A stretch of DNA of 5,325 nt from Nitrospiria bacterium. Lineage in GTDB: Bacteria > Nitrospirota > CAKKRA01 > 9FT-COMBO-42-15. Below, one piece after another: positions 1 to 4,457 of this stretch. Below the pieces are notes generated by a model, which was given only the letters and a program-made list of their open reading frames with translations, had not been told where the DNA came from and ran no database searches. The translations under genes and the position numbers were made by a program. The stretch spans positions 1,270-6,594 of the forward strand of contig CAKKRA010000107.1 in assembly GCA_919902475.1 (NCBI GenBank), given 5' to 3'. The stretch's first letter is position 1; each line of letters starts with the position of its first letter.

Positions 1-232
1 GCATGCTGCATGGGTTGCAAAGATTCAGGGCAAGATTGGCGATACAAAGGCAAATCTTGAAAGAATGATCAAGGGCGAGACAGGCGCATGTGCCGGCAAG
101 GCAGATGCTGCAAAACTTGCAAAGGATGAAGGCAATGACGAGGCCGCAAAATTCTTTGACACAGCATCAAAGGATGAAGACAGGCATCGCGCAGGGCTTG
201 AGGGATTTTTAAAGAAGATGAATTCTCATTAA
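1..232 (+). CDS. Rubrerythrin-like diiron protein, C-terminal part (5' truncated by window)
   Basis: Reading from base 2 gives 76 codons and a TAA at 230-232; the 5' end lies outside the window. The visible part resembles the second half of a ferritin-like four-helix bundle. A helix carries GETGA (Glu at visible residue 26), and a last helix carries the ExxH motif in KDEDRHRAG (Glu59, His62), ending in LEGFLKK, as rubrerythrins do. The first visible residue, a His followed by AAWV, could be the His of the first ExxH motif (inference). There is no C-terminal rubredoxin domain, so any rubredoxin part would have to be N-terminal or separate. In the family, such proteins reduce hydrogen peroxide in the cytoplasm using electrons from rubredoxin. 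The gene lies 17 nt upstream of the cupin gene and is probably co-transcribed with it. Family membership is fairly safe; the exact subtype cannot be set from a fragment. Confidence 0.8.
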   Translation, partial: HAAWVAKIQGKIGDTKANLERMIKGETGACAGKADAAKLAKDEGNDEAAKFFDTASKDEDRHRAGLEGFLKKMNSH

Positions 233-249
233 TTTATGGAGGTATTAAC

Positions 250-591
250 ATGGATTGCGTAGATATATTAAAGAAGAAGGATTTTAAGGACGATGGAGTA
301 AATAAGATAAGCTATTTAAAGACAGACCAGATAACAGAGGATACCTATTATTTTAAAGACGGCCAGGTACTGGATTATCACAGGCATCCAGAGGGCGACC
401 AGATATTCTTTATTAATGACGGCGAAGGGGAATTCTATCTTGATAATGGAAAAGAGGAAAAGGTCCCTGTAAGAACAGGCATGACACTCCTTGCGCCAAA
501 GAATGTATGGCATAAGCTTGTATGCACAAGCAAGAGCGGTCTTGTGGCATCGCAGGTTACAAAACAGCCTGCTGGCATGGAAAAGAGATAA
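250..591 (+). CDS. Small single-domain cupin protein
   Basis: This 113-residue protein matches the size of single-domain conserved-barrel cupins. Cupin motif 1 is visible at residues 38-58: G38, then His44 and His46 in HRHPEGDQ, ending at G58. The usual Glu is replaced by Gln51 (Asp50 and Glu48 are next to it). Motif 2 is at about 77-92, with GMTLLAP and His88. Three His plus Gln/Asp would still bind a divalent metal such as Fe, Mn or Zn. Its substrate cannot be read from sequence; small cupins range from dioxygenases to sugar isomerases to metal-dependent sensors. GGAGG at 238-242 lies 7 nt before the ATG, which fixes the start. It follows the truncated rubrerythrin by 17 nt, so a role in oxidative stress or metal handling is suggested by context only. 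No signal peptide or membrane segment is present. Confidence 0.85.
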   Translation: MDCVDILKKKDFKDDGVNKISYLKTDQITEDTYYFKDGQVLDYHRHPEGDQIFFINDGEGEFYLDNGKEEKVPVRTGMTLLAPKNVWHKLVCTSKSGLVASQVTKQPAGMEKR

Positions 592-600
592 TAAAAATTC

Positions 601-629
601 TTGACTTTAAAGCACAACTGGCGTATATT
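601..629 (+). promoter_or_regulatory. Sigma-70-type promoter for the rubrerythrin operon
   Basis: TTGACT (601-606) and TATATT (624-629) are separated by exactly 17 nt, each matching the sigma-70 consensus at 5 of 6 positions. Transcription would start near 636, leaving an untranslated leader of about 190 nt before the rubrerythrin gene. It begins only 9 nt after the cupin stop codon. I saw no clear PerR or Fur box over it; a T-rich stretch directly follows the -10. Confidence 0.6.
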
Positions 630-673
630 TTTTTTATATCAAAGATTCAGTTCTGTATAAAATTCATGGAATG

Positions 674-705
674 GAGGTTCTCCGCAGCTTGCTGCGAAGA
701 ACCTC
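674..705 (+). repeat. Strong inverted repeat (hairpin) in the rubrerythrin leader
   Basis: The outer arms GAGGTTCT (674-681) and AGAACCTC (698-705) and the inner arms CGCAGC (683-688) and GCTGCG (691-696) are perfectly complementary. A single C/A mismatch (682/697) lies between them and only TT in the loop. It has no following T-run, so it is not an ordinary terminator. The core CGCAGCTTGCTGCG resembles dispersed palindromes common in bacterial intergenic DNA. Placed about 40 nt after the predicted transcription start, it would fold in the 5' leader of the rubrerythrin mRNA and could stabilise it, or it may simply be a REP-like insertion. Confidence 0.7.
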
Positions 706-829
706 ACGAGTCAAGAACCCAGTCAATTTATAGCTTCACAAAATCGCAATCATTGATAAAAAACGCAAGTTGGAAAAAAACGGAAGCGGTTTCTTTTCCT
801 CACGGTTTTACTGAAAGGAGCATATCAAA

Positions 830-1333
830 ATGAGAAAAATGACAGAAGAAAACCTAAAGGCTGCGTTTGCCGGAGAAAGTCAGGCGCACATGAAATACCT
901 CACCTTTGCAGAAAAGGCAGAGCACGAAGGCAGATTAAATACTGCAAGGCTCTTTAAGGCAATTGCATACGCAGAGCAGGTGCATGCGACTAATCATTTA
1001 AAGGCATTGGCCGGCATAAAAGCAACCTCTGAAAATTTAGATGCTGCCATTGCAGGAGAGACATTTGAGGTGGAAGAGATGTATCCTGCATATAATAATG
1101 TAGCAGATTTACAAAACGAGAAGGCTGCGAAAAAGAGCATGGGCTGGGCAGAAGAGGCGGAAAAGATACATATTACCCTGTATCAGAATGCAAAAAAGGC
1201 TGCCTTAAAAGGCGAGGATGTAAAAATAGGAGATGTGCATATATGCGAATTCTGCGGCTATACAGCCGAGGGAAAGGTTCCTGACAAGTGCCCCCTTTGC
1301 GGTGCGTCTAAGGATAAATTCAAAAAGTTTTAA
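830..1333 (+). CDS. rbr: Rubrerythrin
   Basis: At 167 residues, this has the classical layout: an N-terminal diiron four-helix domain followed by a C-terminal rubredoxin-like domain. Visible diiron ligands are Glu16 (AFAGESQA), Glu49 and His52 (EQVH), Glu77 and Glu80 (GETFE), and Glu111 and His114 (EKIH). The rubredoxin FeS4 site is Cys139/Cys142 and Cys154/Cys157, with the short spacing usual for rubrerythrins. The family reduces H2O2 to water in the cytoplasm of anaerobes, taking electrons from NAD(P)H through rubredoxin or flavoprotein partners. AGGAG at 816-820, 9 nt before the ATG, supports this start over the in-frame ATG at 839. The rubredoxin-helical protein follows after 15 nt and the bacterioferritin-like gene after that, forming an oxidative-stress operon. 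Its first bases overlap the stop of an upstream small open frame (ATGA), probably by chance. Confidence 0.96.
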   Translation: MRKMTEENLKAAFAGESQAHMKYLTFAEKAEHEGRLNTARLFKAIAYAEQVHATNHLKALAGIKATSENLDAAIAGETFEVEEMYPAYNNVADLQNEKAAKKSMGWAEEAEKIHITLYQNAKKAALKGEDVKIGDVHICEFCGYTAEGKVPDKCPLCGASKDKFKKF

Positions 1334-1348
1334 CAAGGAGGTGGAACT

Positions 1349-1681
1349 ATGAAATGGAGATGCAGTGTTTGCGGTTATATTCATGACGGCGACAGTCCGC
1401 CGGAAAAGTGCCCAAAGTGCGGGGCGCCAAAGGAGAAGTTTGAAAAGCTTACAGATGACGCAGCAAGGCTGATTGACAAGTCAAGGTTTACTAATCTGCT
1501 TCATAATAAACTTGCTGCTGTACTGGATGAGGTTACTGCAATTAGCGACAAGGGTATTGCAGACAACCTTGACCCTGCTTGTGTGGATATATTCAAAAAG
1601 GCGAAGTCAGAGGCGTTTATTATCTCCCAGATGATTAAGGCTGAAATACAGACACACATAAGCAAAGGAAAATGGGGTTAA
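1349..1681 (+). CDS. Rubredoxin-like domain fused to a helical domain of unknown function
   Basis: The first about 30 residues of this 110-residue protein form a short-loop rubredoxin domain with Cys5/Cys8 (MKWRCSVCGY) and Cys21/Cys24 (KCPKCGAP), followed by the usual KEKFEKL end. This binds one FeS4 iron and shuttles single electrons. Residues about 35-110 are predicted mostly helical and carry a single Cys78. They have no ExxH motif, so they are not a diiron ferritin-like domain. I do not recognise this C-terminal domain. A very strong Shine-Dalgarno, AAGGAGGTG at 1335-1343, lies 5 nt before the ATG. It sits between rubrerythrin (15 nt upstream) and the bacterioferritin-like gene (19 nt downstream), so the likely job is electron donor to one or both (inference). 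The rubredoxin domain is certain; the partner is not. Confidence 0.88.
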   Translation: MKWRCSVCGYIHDGDSPPEKCPKCGAPKEKFEKLTDDAARLIDKSRFTNLLHNKLAAVLDEVTAISDKGIADNLDPACVDIFKKAKSEAFIISQMIKAEIQTHISKGKWG

Positions 1682-1700
1682 AGGAAAGGAGGAATGCAAA

Positions 1701-2123
1701 ATGGATAAGAAAAAGGTCATAGATGCATTGAATAAAGACAGGGCTGATGAGCTCGGCGCAATTATTCAGTATATGGGACACCATTATACAGCAGATGGCA
1801 TAGAGAGTACTGCTATCGTTGGAATTTTTAAGGCAACAGCAATAGACGAAATGAAACACGCCGAGATGCTGGCTGAAAGGATTTCTTATCTTGGCGGCGA
1901 GCCTGTGTCTAAACCCTCTGATATAAAGAAGGGCGGCGATTTAAAGAAGATGATGCAGGATGATTTGGCAAGTGAAAACGGCGCAATCAAACAGTATATG
2001 GAGCATATCAAACTCTGCGCGGACGAAGGCGATATAACAACAAGGCGGATGCTTGAAGGTATTTTGGCAGATGAAGAAAAACACGCCGACACATGGGAAA
2101 CGATACTGGGAGTAAAAAAATAA
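1701..2123 (+). CDS. Short bacterioferritin-like diiron protein
   Basis: This 140-residue ferritin-like four-helix protein has two clear half-sites. The first is Glu17 (DELGA) with Glu50/His53 (IDEMKHAE); the second is Glu92 (SENGA) with Glu125/His128 (DEEKHAD). These match bacterioferritin ligands in spacing, and Met51 sits at the place of the bacterioferritin heme-ligand Met. It ends soon after the fourth helix, roughly 15-20 residues short of typical bacterioferritin (about 158), so the fifth helix that closes the 24-mer pores is absent or minimal. The family oxidises Fe(II) with O2 or H2O2 and stores iron as a mineral; this shorter form may instead act as a smaller assembly or as a diiron oxidase (inference). 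AAAGGAGG at 1685-1692 lies 8 nt before the ATG. It is the last gene of the tight rubrerythrin operon. A Dps-like or generic ferritin-like assignment is the alternative. Confidence 0.88.
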   Translation: MDKKKVIDALNKDRADELGAIIQYMGHHYTADGIESTAIVGIFKATAIDEMKHAEMLAERISYLGGEPVSKPSDIKKGGDLKKMMQDDLASENGAIKQYMEHIKLCADEGDITTRRMLEGILADEEKHADTWETILGVKK

Positions 2124-2136
2124 ATCCAATTATACT

Positions 2137-2229
2137 TGTCATTCCTGCGGAGGCAGGAATCCAGTTCCTTAGACGGCACTCACATTTTACAGGGGAAAAG
2201 CATGGATTCCCACTTTCGTGGGAATGACA
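2137..2229. repeat. REP/BIME-like palindromic repeat pair
   Basis: Two 27-bp units in opposite orientation, 2137-2163 (TGTCATTCC...GGAATCCA) and 2203-2229 (TGGATTCC...GGAATGACA), flank a 39-bp spacer. Each unit folds into an 8-bp stem with a 4-nt loop. The two units differ at six sites, and four of these are paired changes that keep the stem: T-A versus C-G, and G-C versus A-T. Such TGTCATTCC repeats are widely dispersed in bacteria and are thought to be moved by REP-associated tyrosine transposases encoded elsewhere. The element separates the bacterioferritin-like gene from the flavodoxin gene. Confidence 0.85.
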
Positions 2230-2266
2230 CCCAATATCTTAAACAATGCTACCTGAGCAGTAAAGC

Positions 2267-2271
2267 GGAGG
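2267..2271 (+). promoter_or_regulatory. Shine-Dalgarno deciding the flavodoxin start
   Basis: GGAGG lies 8 nt before the ATG at 2280. The longer in-frame reading from a TTG at 2136 translates the palindromic repeat (peptides such as SFLRRQESS and HFRGND) and has no such site, so the start at 2280 is preferred. Confidence 0.8.
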
Positions 2272-2279
2272 TTTTTATC

Positions 2280-2711
2280 ATGCCTAAAATAGCAATAATC
2301 TACGGCACACAGGCTGGAAGCACAGAGATGATAGCAAGGGCTGTTGAAGAGGGCGCCCGGAATGCAGGCGCTGATACCATATTAAAGAATATCTTAGTTG
2401 CAAAGGCAGACGATTTAAAGGATGTAGACGGCCTTATACTCGGCGCGCCAACCTATCATGCAGACCTCTTTGACGGCATGAAGAATTTCCTTTTAAAGAT
2501 AAGGGATGTCAATCTAAAGGGAAAGGTCGGCTCTGCCTTCGGTTCATACGGCTGGAGCGGCGAAGGCGTGGGAAAAATGATAGACACGCTAAAATACTTT
2601 GGCATGAAGGTAATAGAACCAGGGCTGTTAATCAAGAATCAACCAGATGAAGGCGGGCTTGAAGAAAGCAGAAGGTTCGGCGAAAAGATTGTAAAAAAGC
2701 TTGTTAAATAA
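2280..2711 (+). CDS. Flavodoxin (FprA-type flavodoxin domain protein)
   Basis: The 143-residue product starts with the first beta strand MPKIAIIYGT and the FMN phosphate-binding loop GTQAGST (residues 9-15). GAPTY (55-59, with Tyr59) and FGSYGWSGEG (87-96, with Trp92) supply the two isoalloxazine-contacting loops. GSYGWSG is typical of the flavodoxin domain in FprA-type flavodiiron proteins and their stand-alone relatives. The protein carries FMN and transfers electrons in the cytoplasm. The diiron metallo-beta-lactamase domain of flavodiiron proteins is absent, and length matches a free flavodoxin. It lies downstream of the rubrerythrin and bacterioferritin-like genes in the same direction but beyond a palindromic repeat, so co-transcription is uncertain. 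A reductant role for the iron proteins is inference. Its TAA directly abuts the stop of the opposing DUF4388 gene. Confidence 0.93.
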   Translation: MPKIAIIYGTQAGSTEMIARAVEEGARNAGADTILKNILVAKADDLKDVDGLILGAPTYHADLFDGMKNFLLKIRDVNLKGKVGSAFGSYGWSGEGVGKMIDTLKYFGMKVIEPGLLIKNQPDEGGLEESRRFGEKIVKKLVK

Positions 2712-3329
2712 TTACACCCCAAATCCCTTTAATCTGTCCACCATGTTTGATTCATATGTCCCCTTCTTCTCCAGCTCCCTTTCAACATCTATAATATCTG
2801 ATAAATAGAGGACATATATAGTTTTTAACAATGTCTCTTTATCAATATTCATTGTCCTCAACAGAAGATTAATGGTAGCGCTCTTTTTTACCAAATTAAT
2901 AATATCCTGTTCGTCAGTTGAAAGATGCAATTTGCTGCCAAACTCGGCAAAATCCGGCGAGAGGATTAACTTCTTATTATAGTCAGGCAGGCTGTTGACA
3001 AAATTTATATTAGCGCTTGCAATGTCCTTCTTAAGATAGGCATAACAAATCTCAGGTATAAAGTAGTTGATGGTCTCCCTGATAGGCGGAAGATTCTCCT
3101 GATAGTTATATTCACCGTCTTTTAATGAAAAGATGTCGCTTAGGGACTTATCCTCATCAGCCATCCTGAATTTTGCATAAACAATCCTTCTGTTTTTTAT
3201 GTAAATGCTCCCGATAGAGTTTTCGCTCTTTATAAACACAACACCAGTTGAATCAGAATGATTGATCCTTTTTAGCAATTCATATATTGCATGGTCCTGT
3301 AATGTGCCTTTATCACCCTTTAATGCCAT
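2712..3329 (-). CDS. DUF4388 (PATAN-type) domain protein
   Basis: The 205-residue protein begins MALKGDKGTLQDHAIYELL, the usual opening of DUF4388 proteins. It continues with STGVVFIKSENSIGSIYIKNRRIVYAKF (residues about 27-54) and SDIFSLKDGEYNYQ, the core of that domain. Residues about 134-183 (LSTDEQDIINLVKK...LYLSDIIDVE) resemble the C-terminal winged-helix-like segment often attached to it. DUF4388 proteins are generally regulatory or signalling partners linked to motility, two-component systems or small GTPases; no enzymatic residues are visible here. An ATG 12 nt further upstream (3341) is in frame, but GAGG at 3336-3339 lies 6 nt before the 3329 start and the family opening fits it. The gene has its own promoter and a perfect inverted repeat in its leader, and converges with the flavodoxin gene with no spacer. 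Function here is unknown. Confidence 0.85.
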   Translation of the reverse strand: MALKGDKGTLQDHAIYELLKRINHSDSTGVVFIKSENSIGSIYIKNRRIVYAKFRMADEDKSLSDIFSLKDGEYNYQENLPPIRETINYFIPEICYAYLKKDIASANINFVNSLPDYNKKLILSPDFAEFGSKLHLSTDEQDIINLVKKSATINLLLRTMNIDKETLLKTIYVLYLSDIIDVERELEKKGTYESNMVDRLKGFGV

Positions 3330-3335
3330 GGAAAA

Positions 3336-3339
3336 CCTC
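3336..3339 (-). promoter_or_regulatory. Shine-Dalgarno deciding the DUF4388 start
   Basis: On the minus strand GAGG lies 6 nt before the ATG at 3329. The upstream in-frame ATG at 3341 overlaps this site and has only A/T-rich sequence before it, so the shorter protein is preferred. Confidence 0.6.
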
Positions 3340-3346
3340 ATTTTTA

Positions 3347-3368
3347 TTAGATTAAGGAGTTAATCTAA
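3347..3368 (-). promoter_or_regulatory. Perfect inverted repeat, candidate operator of the DUF4388 gene
   Basis: TTAGATTAA (3347-3355) and TTAATCTAA (3360-3368) are perfect reverse complements around a 4-nt centre. The repeat touches the -10 hexamer and covers the expected transcription start of the minus-strand promoter. That is where a dimeric repressor would block initiation. It could alternatively form an AU-rich hairpin at the very 5' end of the mRNA. No cognate regulator is encoded in the window. Confidence 0.55.
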
Positions 3369-3396
3369 ATATAACAGAGGGTTAATGTATTGTCAA
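3368..3396 (-). promoter_or_regulatory. Near-consensus sigma-70 promoter of the DUF4388 gene
   Basis: On the minus strand a perfect -35 TTGACA (3396-3391) is followed after 17 nt by TATATT (3373-3368). Transcription would start near 3361, about 30 nt before the ATG at 3329. A second TTGACA lies further upstream at 3443-3438, with a weak TATCAA 18 nt on (3419-3414), and may be an additional start. Confidence 0.72.
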
Positions 3397-3480
3397 ATTT
3401 CAGCCTTGGAATATTGATATGCCTTCTAATGGGGCGCTGTCAATAAAAATGTAGAAGGAATAAGAGGTTACATCTCACAA

Positions 3481-3741
3481 TCAGATATTATCACTCTTCT
3501 TCCTAACTACTATTTCCCATATCTTTTCCCCTGTCTTTTCCACTGATAATATATCATTACCCTCTTTTTCCAAGCTCCTCGGGACATTCTCAGTGGCAGG
3601 CGGATAATCCACAATTACCTTTAACACCTCTCCGTCTTCCATCTCCTCTAATGCAAGCTTTGACTTTACAAAGGTATATGGACAGATTTCTCCTTTAATA
3701 TCAAGAACCTTATCAATCTTTATTTCACTCTTTTCTGGCAT
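3481..3741 (-). CDS. TusA-family sulfur carrier protein, CPYT variant
   Basis: The 86-residue protein has the TusA/SirA-like alpha/beta fold signature: VLDIKGEICPYTFVKSKLALEEM (residues 12-34), followed by GEVLKVIVDYPPA and a terminal strand IWEIVVRKK. Cys20 is the expected persulfide-carrying residue, followed by Pro21; the second Pro of the canonical CPxP motif is replaced by Thr23. TusA proteins accept sulfane sulfur from desulfurases or rhodaneses and hand it to DsrE-type partners. AAGGAG at 3757-3752 lies 10 nt before the ATG. It follows the DUF169 gene by 51 nt of A-rich (minus-strand) sequence and is the last gene of the presumed sulfur operon. The substituted motif suggests a subfamily with a different partner from the CPMP protein at the other end of the cluster (inference). 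Confidence 0.88.
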   Translation of the reverse strand: MPEKSEIKIDKVLDIKGEICPYTFVKSKLALEEMEDGEVLKVIVDYPPATENVPRSLEKEGNDILSVEKTGEKIWEIVVRKKSDNI

Positions 3742-3757
3742 CTAAATATCACTCCTT

Positions 3758-3791
3758 AATTTTGAATTTTTATTTTTGATTTTTGGTTTTG
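3758..3791 (-). repeat. A-rich low-complexity spacer
   Basis: On the minus strand this stretch is nearly all A with regular single C or T interruptions (loosely repeated CAAAAAT units), lying between the DUF169 stop and the Shine-Dalgarno of the TusA variant. No hairpin is evident, so it is not an intrinsic terminator. An unstructured A-rich leader may simply favour ribosome access. Confidence 0.4.
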
Positions 3792-3792
3792 T

Positions 3793-4368
3793 TTAATGCC
3801 CCAATGCCTTTAATTCGTTTATCCTCTTAACCATATCAGGAACCATAAATACAGGCACAGCCAAAACCATCTCATCATCCTTATACCCTGAAAAGTCCCT
3901 TGCGCCGTGGCATAATAATGTAAGGGACGGCTTCTTTTCAATATAACACCTTGCTGTTGCCTCGCCGCATACAGCAGTCTCACCTTTAAATGAAGCTGTA
4001 ATTCCGCCGAGCAGTATTGAAAGATCCATAAGCTGTCTTGGATTTATCATAAAGAGGAGGACATCTGCATTCTCCACATCACCAACCTGAACAGTCTTAT
4101 ATTTTTCCTTTACCCGCAATTCCACCTCAACATATTTCGGCTCACGAAGGCCAAGGCACAGCTCTGGATTAGGACAGGTAAAATCCTTTTCATTGAGATT
4201 AAATCTCTCTCCGCTGATTGCAGACTGCCGCACAAACCAGCAGTAGAACTGCCCCTCTTTAGGATGACCTTCTGCAATGTCATCCTTCGCAAGTCTTACG
4301 CCGACTATTTCAGAGTTCAGCTTTAGATATTCTTTTATAGTTTTTAGGTCTTCCTTTAAGTCTTTCAT
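3793..4368 (-). CDS. DUF169 family protein
   Basis: Read from the ATG at 4368 this is 191 residues. Family features are clear: IVGVRL near residues 21-26, the FTCPNPELCLGLRE segment (63-76; Cys65, Cys71), VLLFMINPRQLMDL (103-116), CGEATARCYIEKKP (134-147; Cys134, Cys141) and LCHGARDFSGYKDDEMVLAVP (152-172; Cys153). DUF169 (COG2043) has no established biochemical role that I can name; the conserved Cys residues hint at redox, metal or sulfur chemistry (inference). An in-frame TTG start at 4437 would add 23 residues that merely translate a dispersed repeat, so the ATG is preferred, although its Shine-Dalgarno (AAGAAGA) is weak and close. It lies between a DsrE2-like gene (89 nt upstream, repeat in between) and a TusA variant (51 nt downstream), suggesting a role in sulfur transfer. 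Confidence 0.85.
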   Translation of the reverse strand: MKDLKEDLKTIKEYLKLNSEIVGVRLAKDDIAEGHPKEGQFYCWFVRQSAISGERFNLNEKDFTCPNPELCLGLREPKYVEVELRVKEKYKTVQVGDVENADVLLFMINPRQLMDLSILLGGITASFKGETAVCGEATARCYIEKKPSLTLLCHGARDFSGYKDDEMVLAVPVFMVPDMVKRINELKALGH

Positions 4369-4381
4369 TCTTCTTATTTTT

Positions 4382-4440
4382 GTAGGGGCGAACCCCTGTG
4401 TTCGCCCAGATAAAGGGCAGACACATAGGTCTGCCAATAC
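4382..4440. repeat. Dispersed double-hairpin repeat (GTAGGGGCGAAC type)
   Basis: Two adjacent hairpins are present: GGGCGAAC/GTTCGCCC (4386-4393 with 4400-4407, 6-nt loop) and GGCAGAC/GTCTGCC (4416-4422 with 4429-4435, 6-nt loop). The ends GTA...TAC are imperfectly complementary, the right end reading GCCAATAC where GCCCCTAC would match. This is the form of a repeat found in many copies in several bacterial lineages. It lies inside the presumed operon between the DsrE2-like gene and the DUF169 gene, and could act as an mRNA-stability hairpin or be neutral. Confidence 0.8.
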
Positions 4441-4457
4441 AGTTTCTTACGAAGCCG

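Noticed and set aside
522..665. Extended plus-strand open frame overlapping the end of the cupin gene
   Set aside because: It runs in a different frame through the cupin 3' end, has no Shine-Dalgarno and no family features; only the 666-833 part is kept, as a low-interest observation.
674..705. Intrinsic terminator for the cupin gene
   Set aside because: The hairpin is strong but lacks a T-run on either strand and lies downstream of the next promoter.
592..829. PerR or Fur operator in front of rubrerythrin
   Set aside because: Only A/T-rich patches such as TATATTTTTTTTATAT near the promoter; no match good enough to a known box.
1886..2179. 97-codon minus-strand open frame over the bacterioferritin-like gene
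   Set aside because: It begins inside the palindromic repeat and is antisense to conserved diiron motifs.
3422..3458. CCTTCTA/TAGAAGG inverted repeat as terminator of the TusA variant
   Set aside because: The arms are only 7 bp with a 23-nt loop and there is no T-run in the minus-strand direction.
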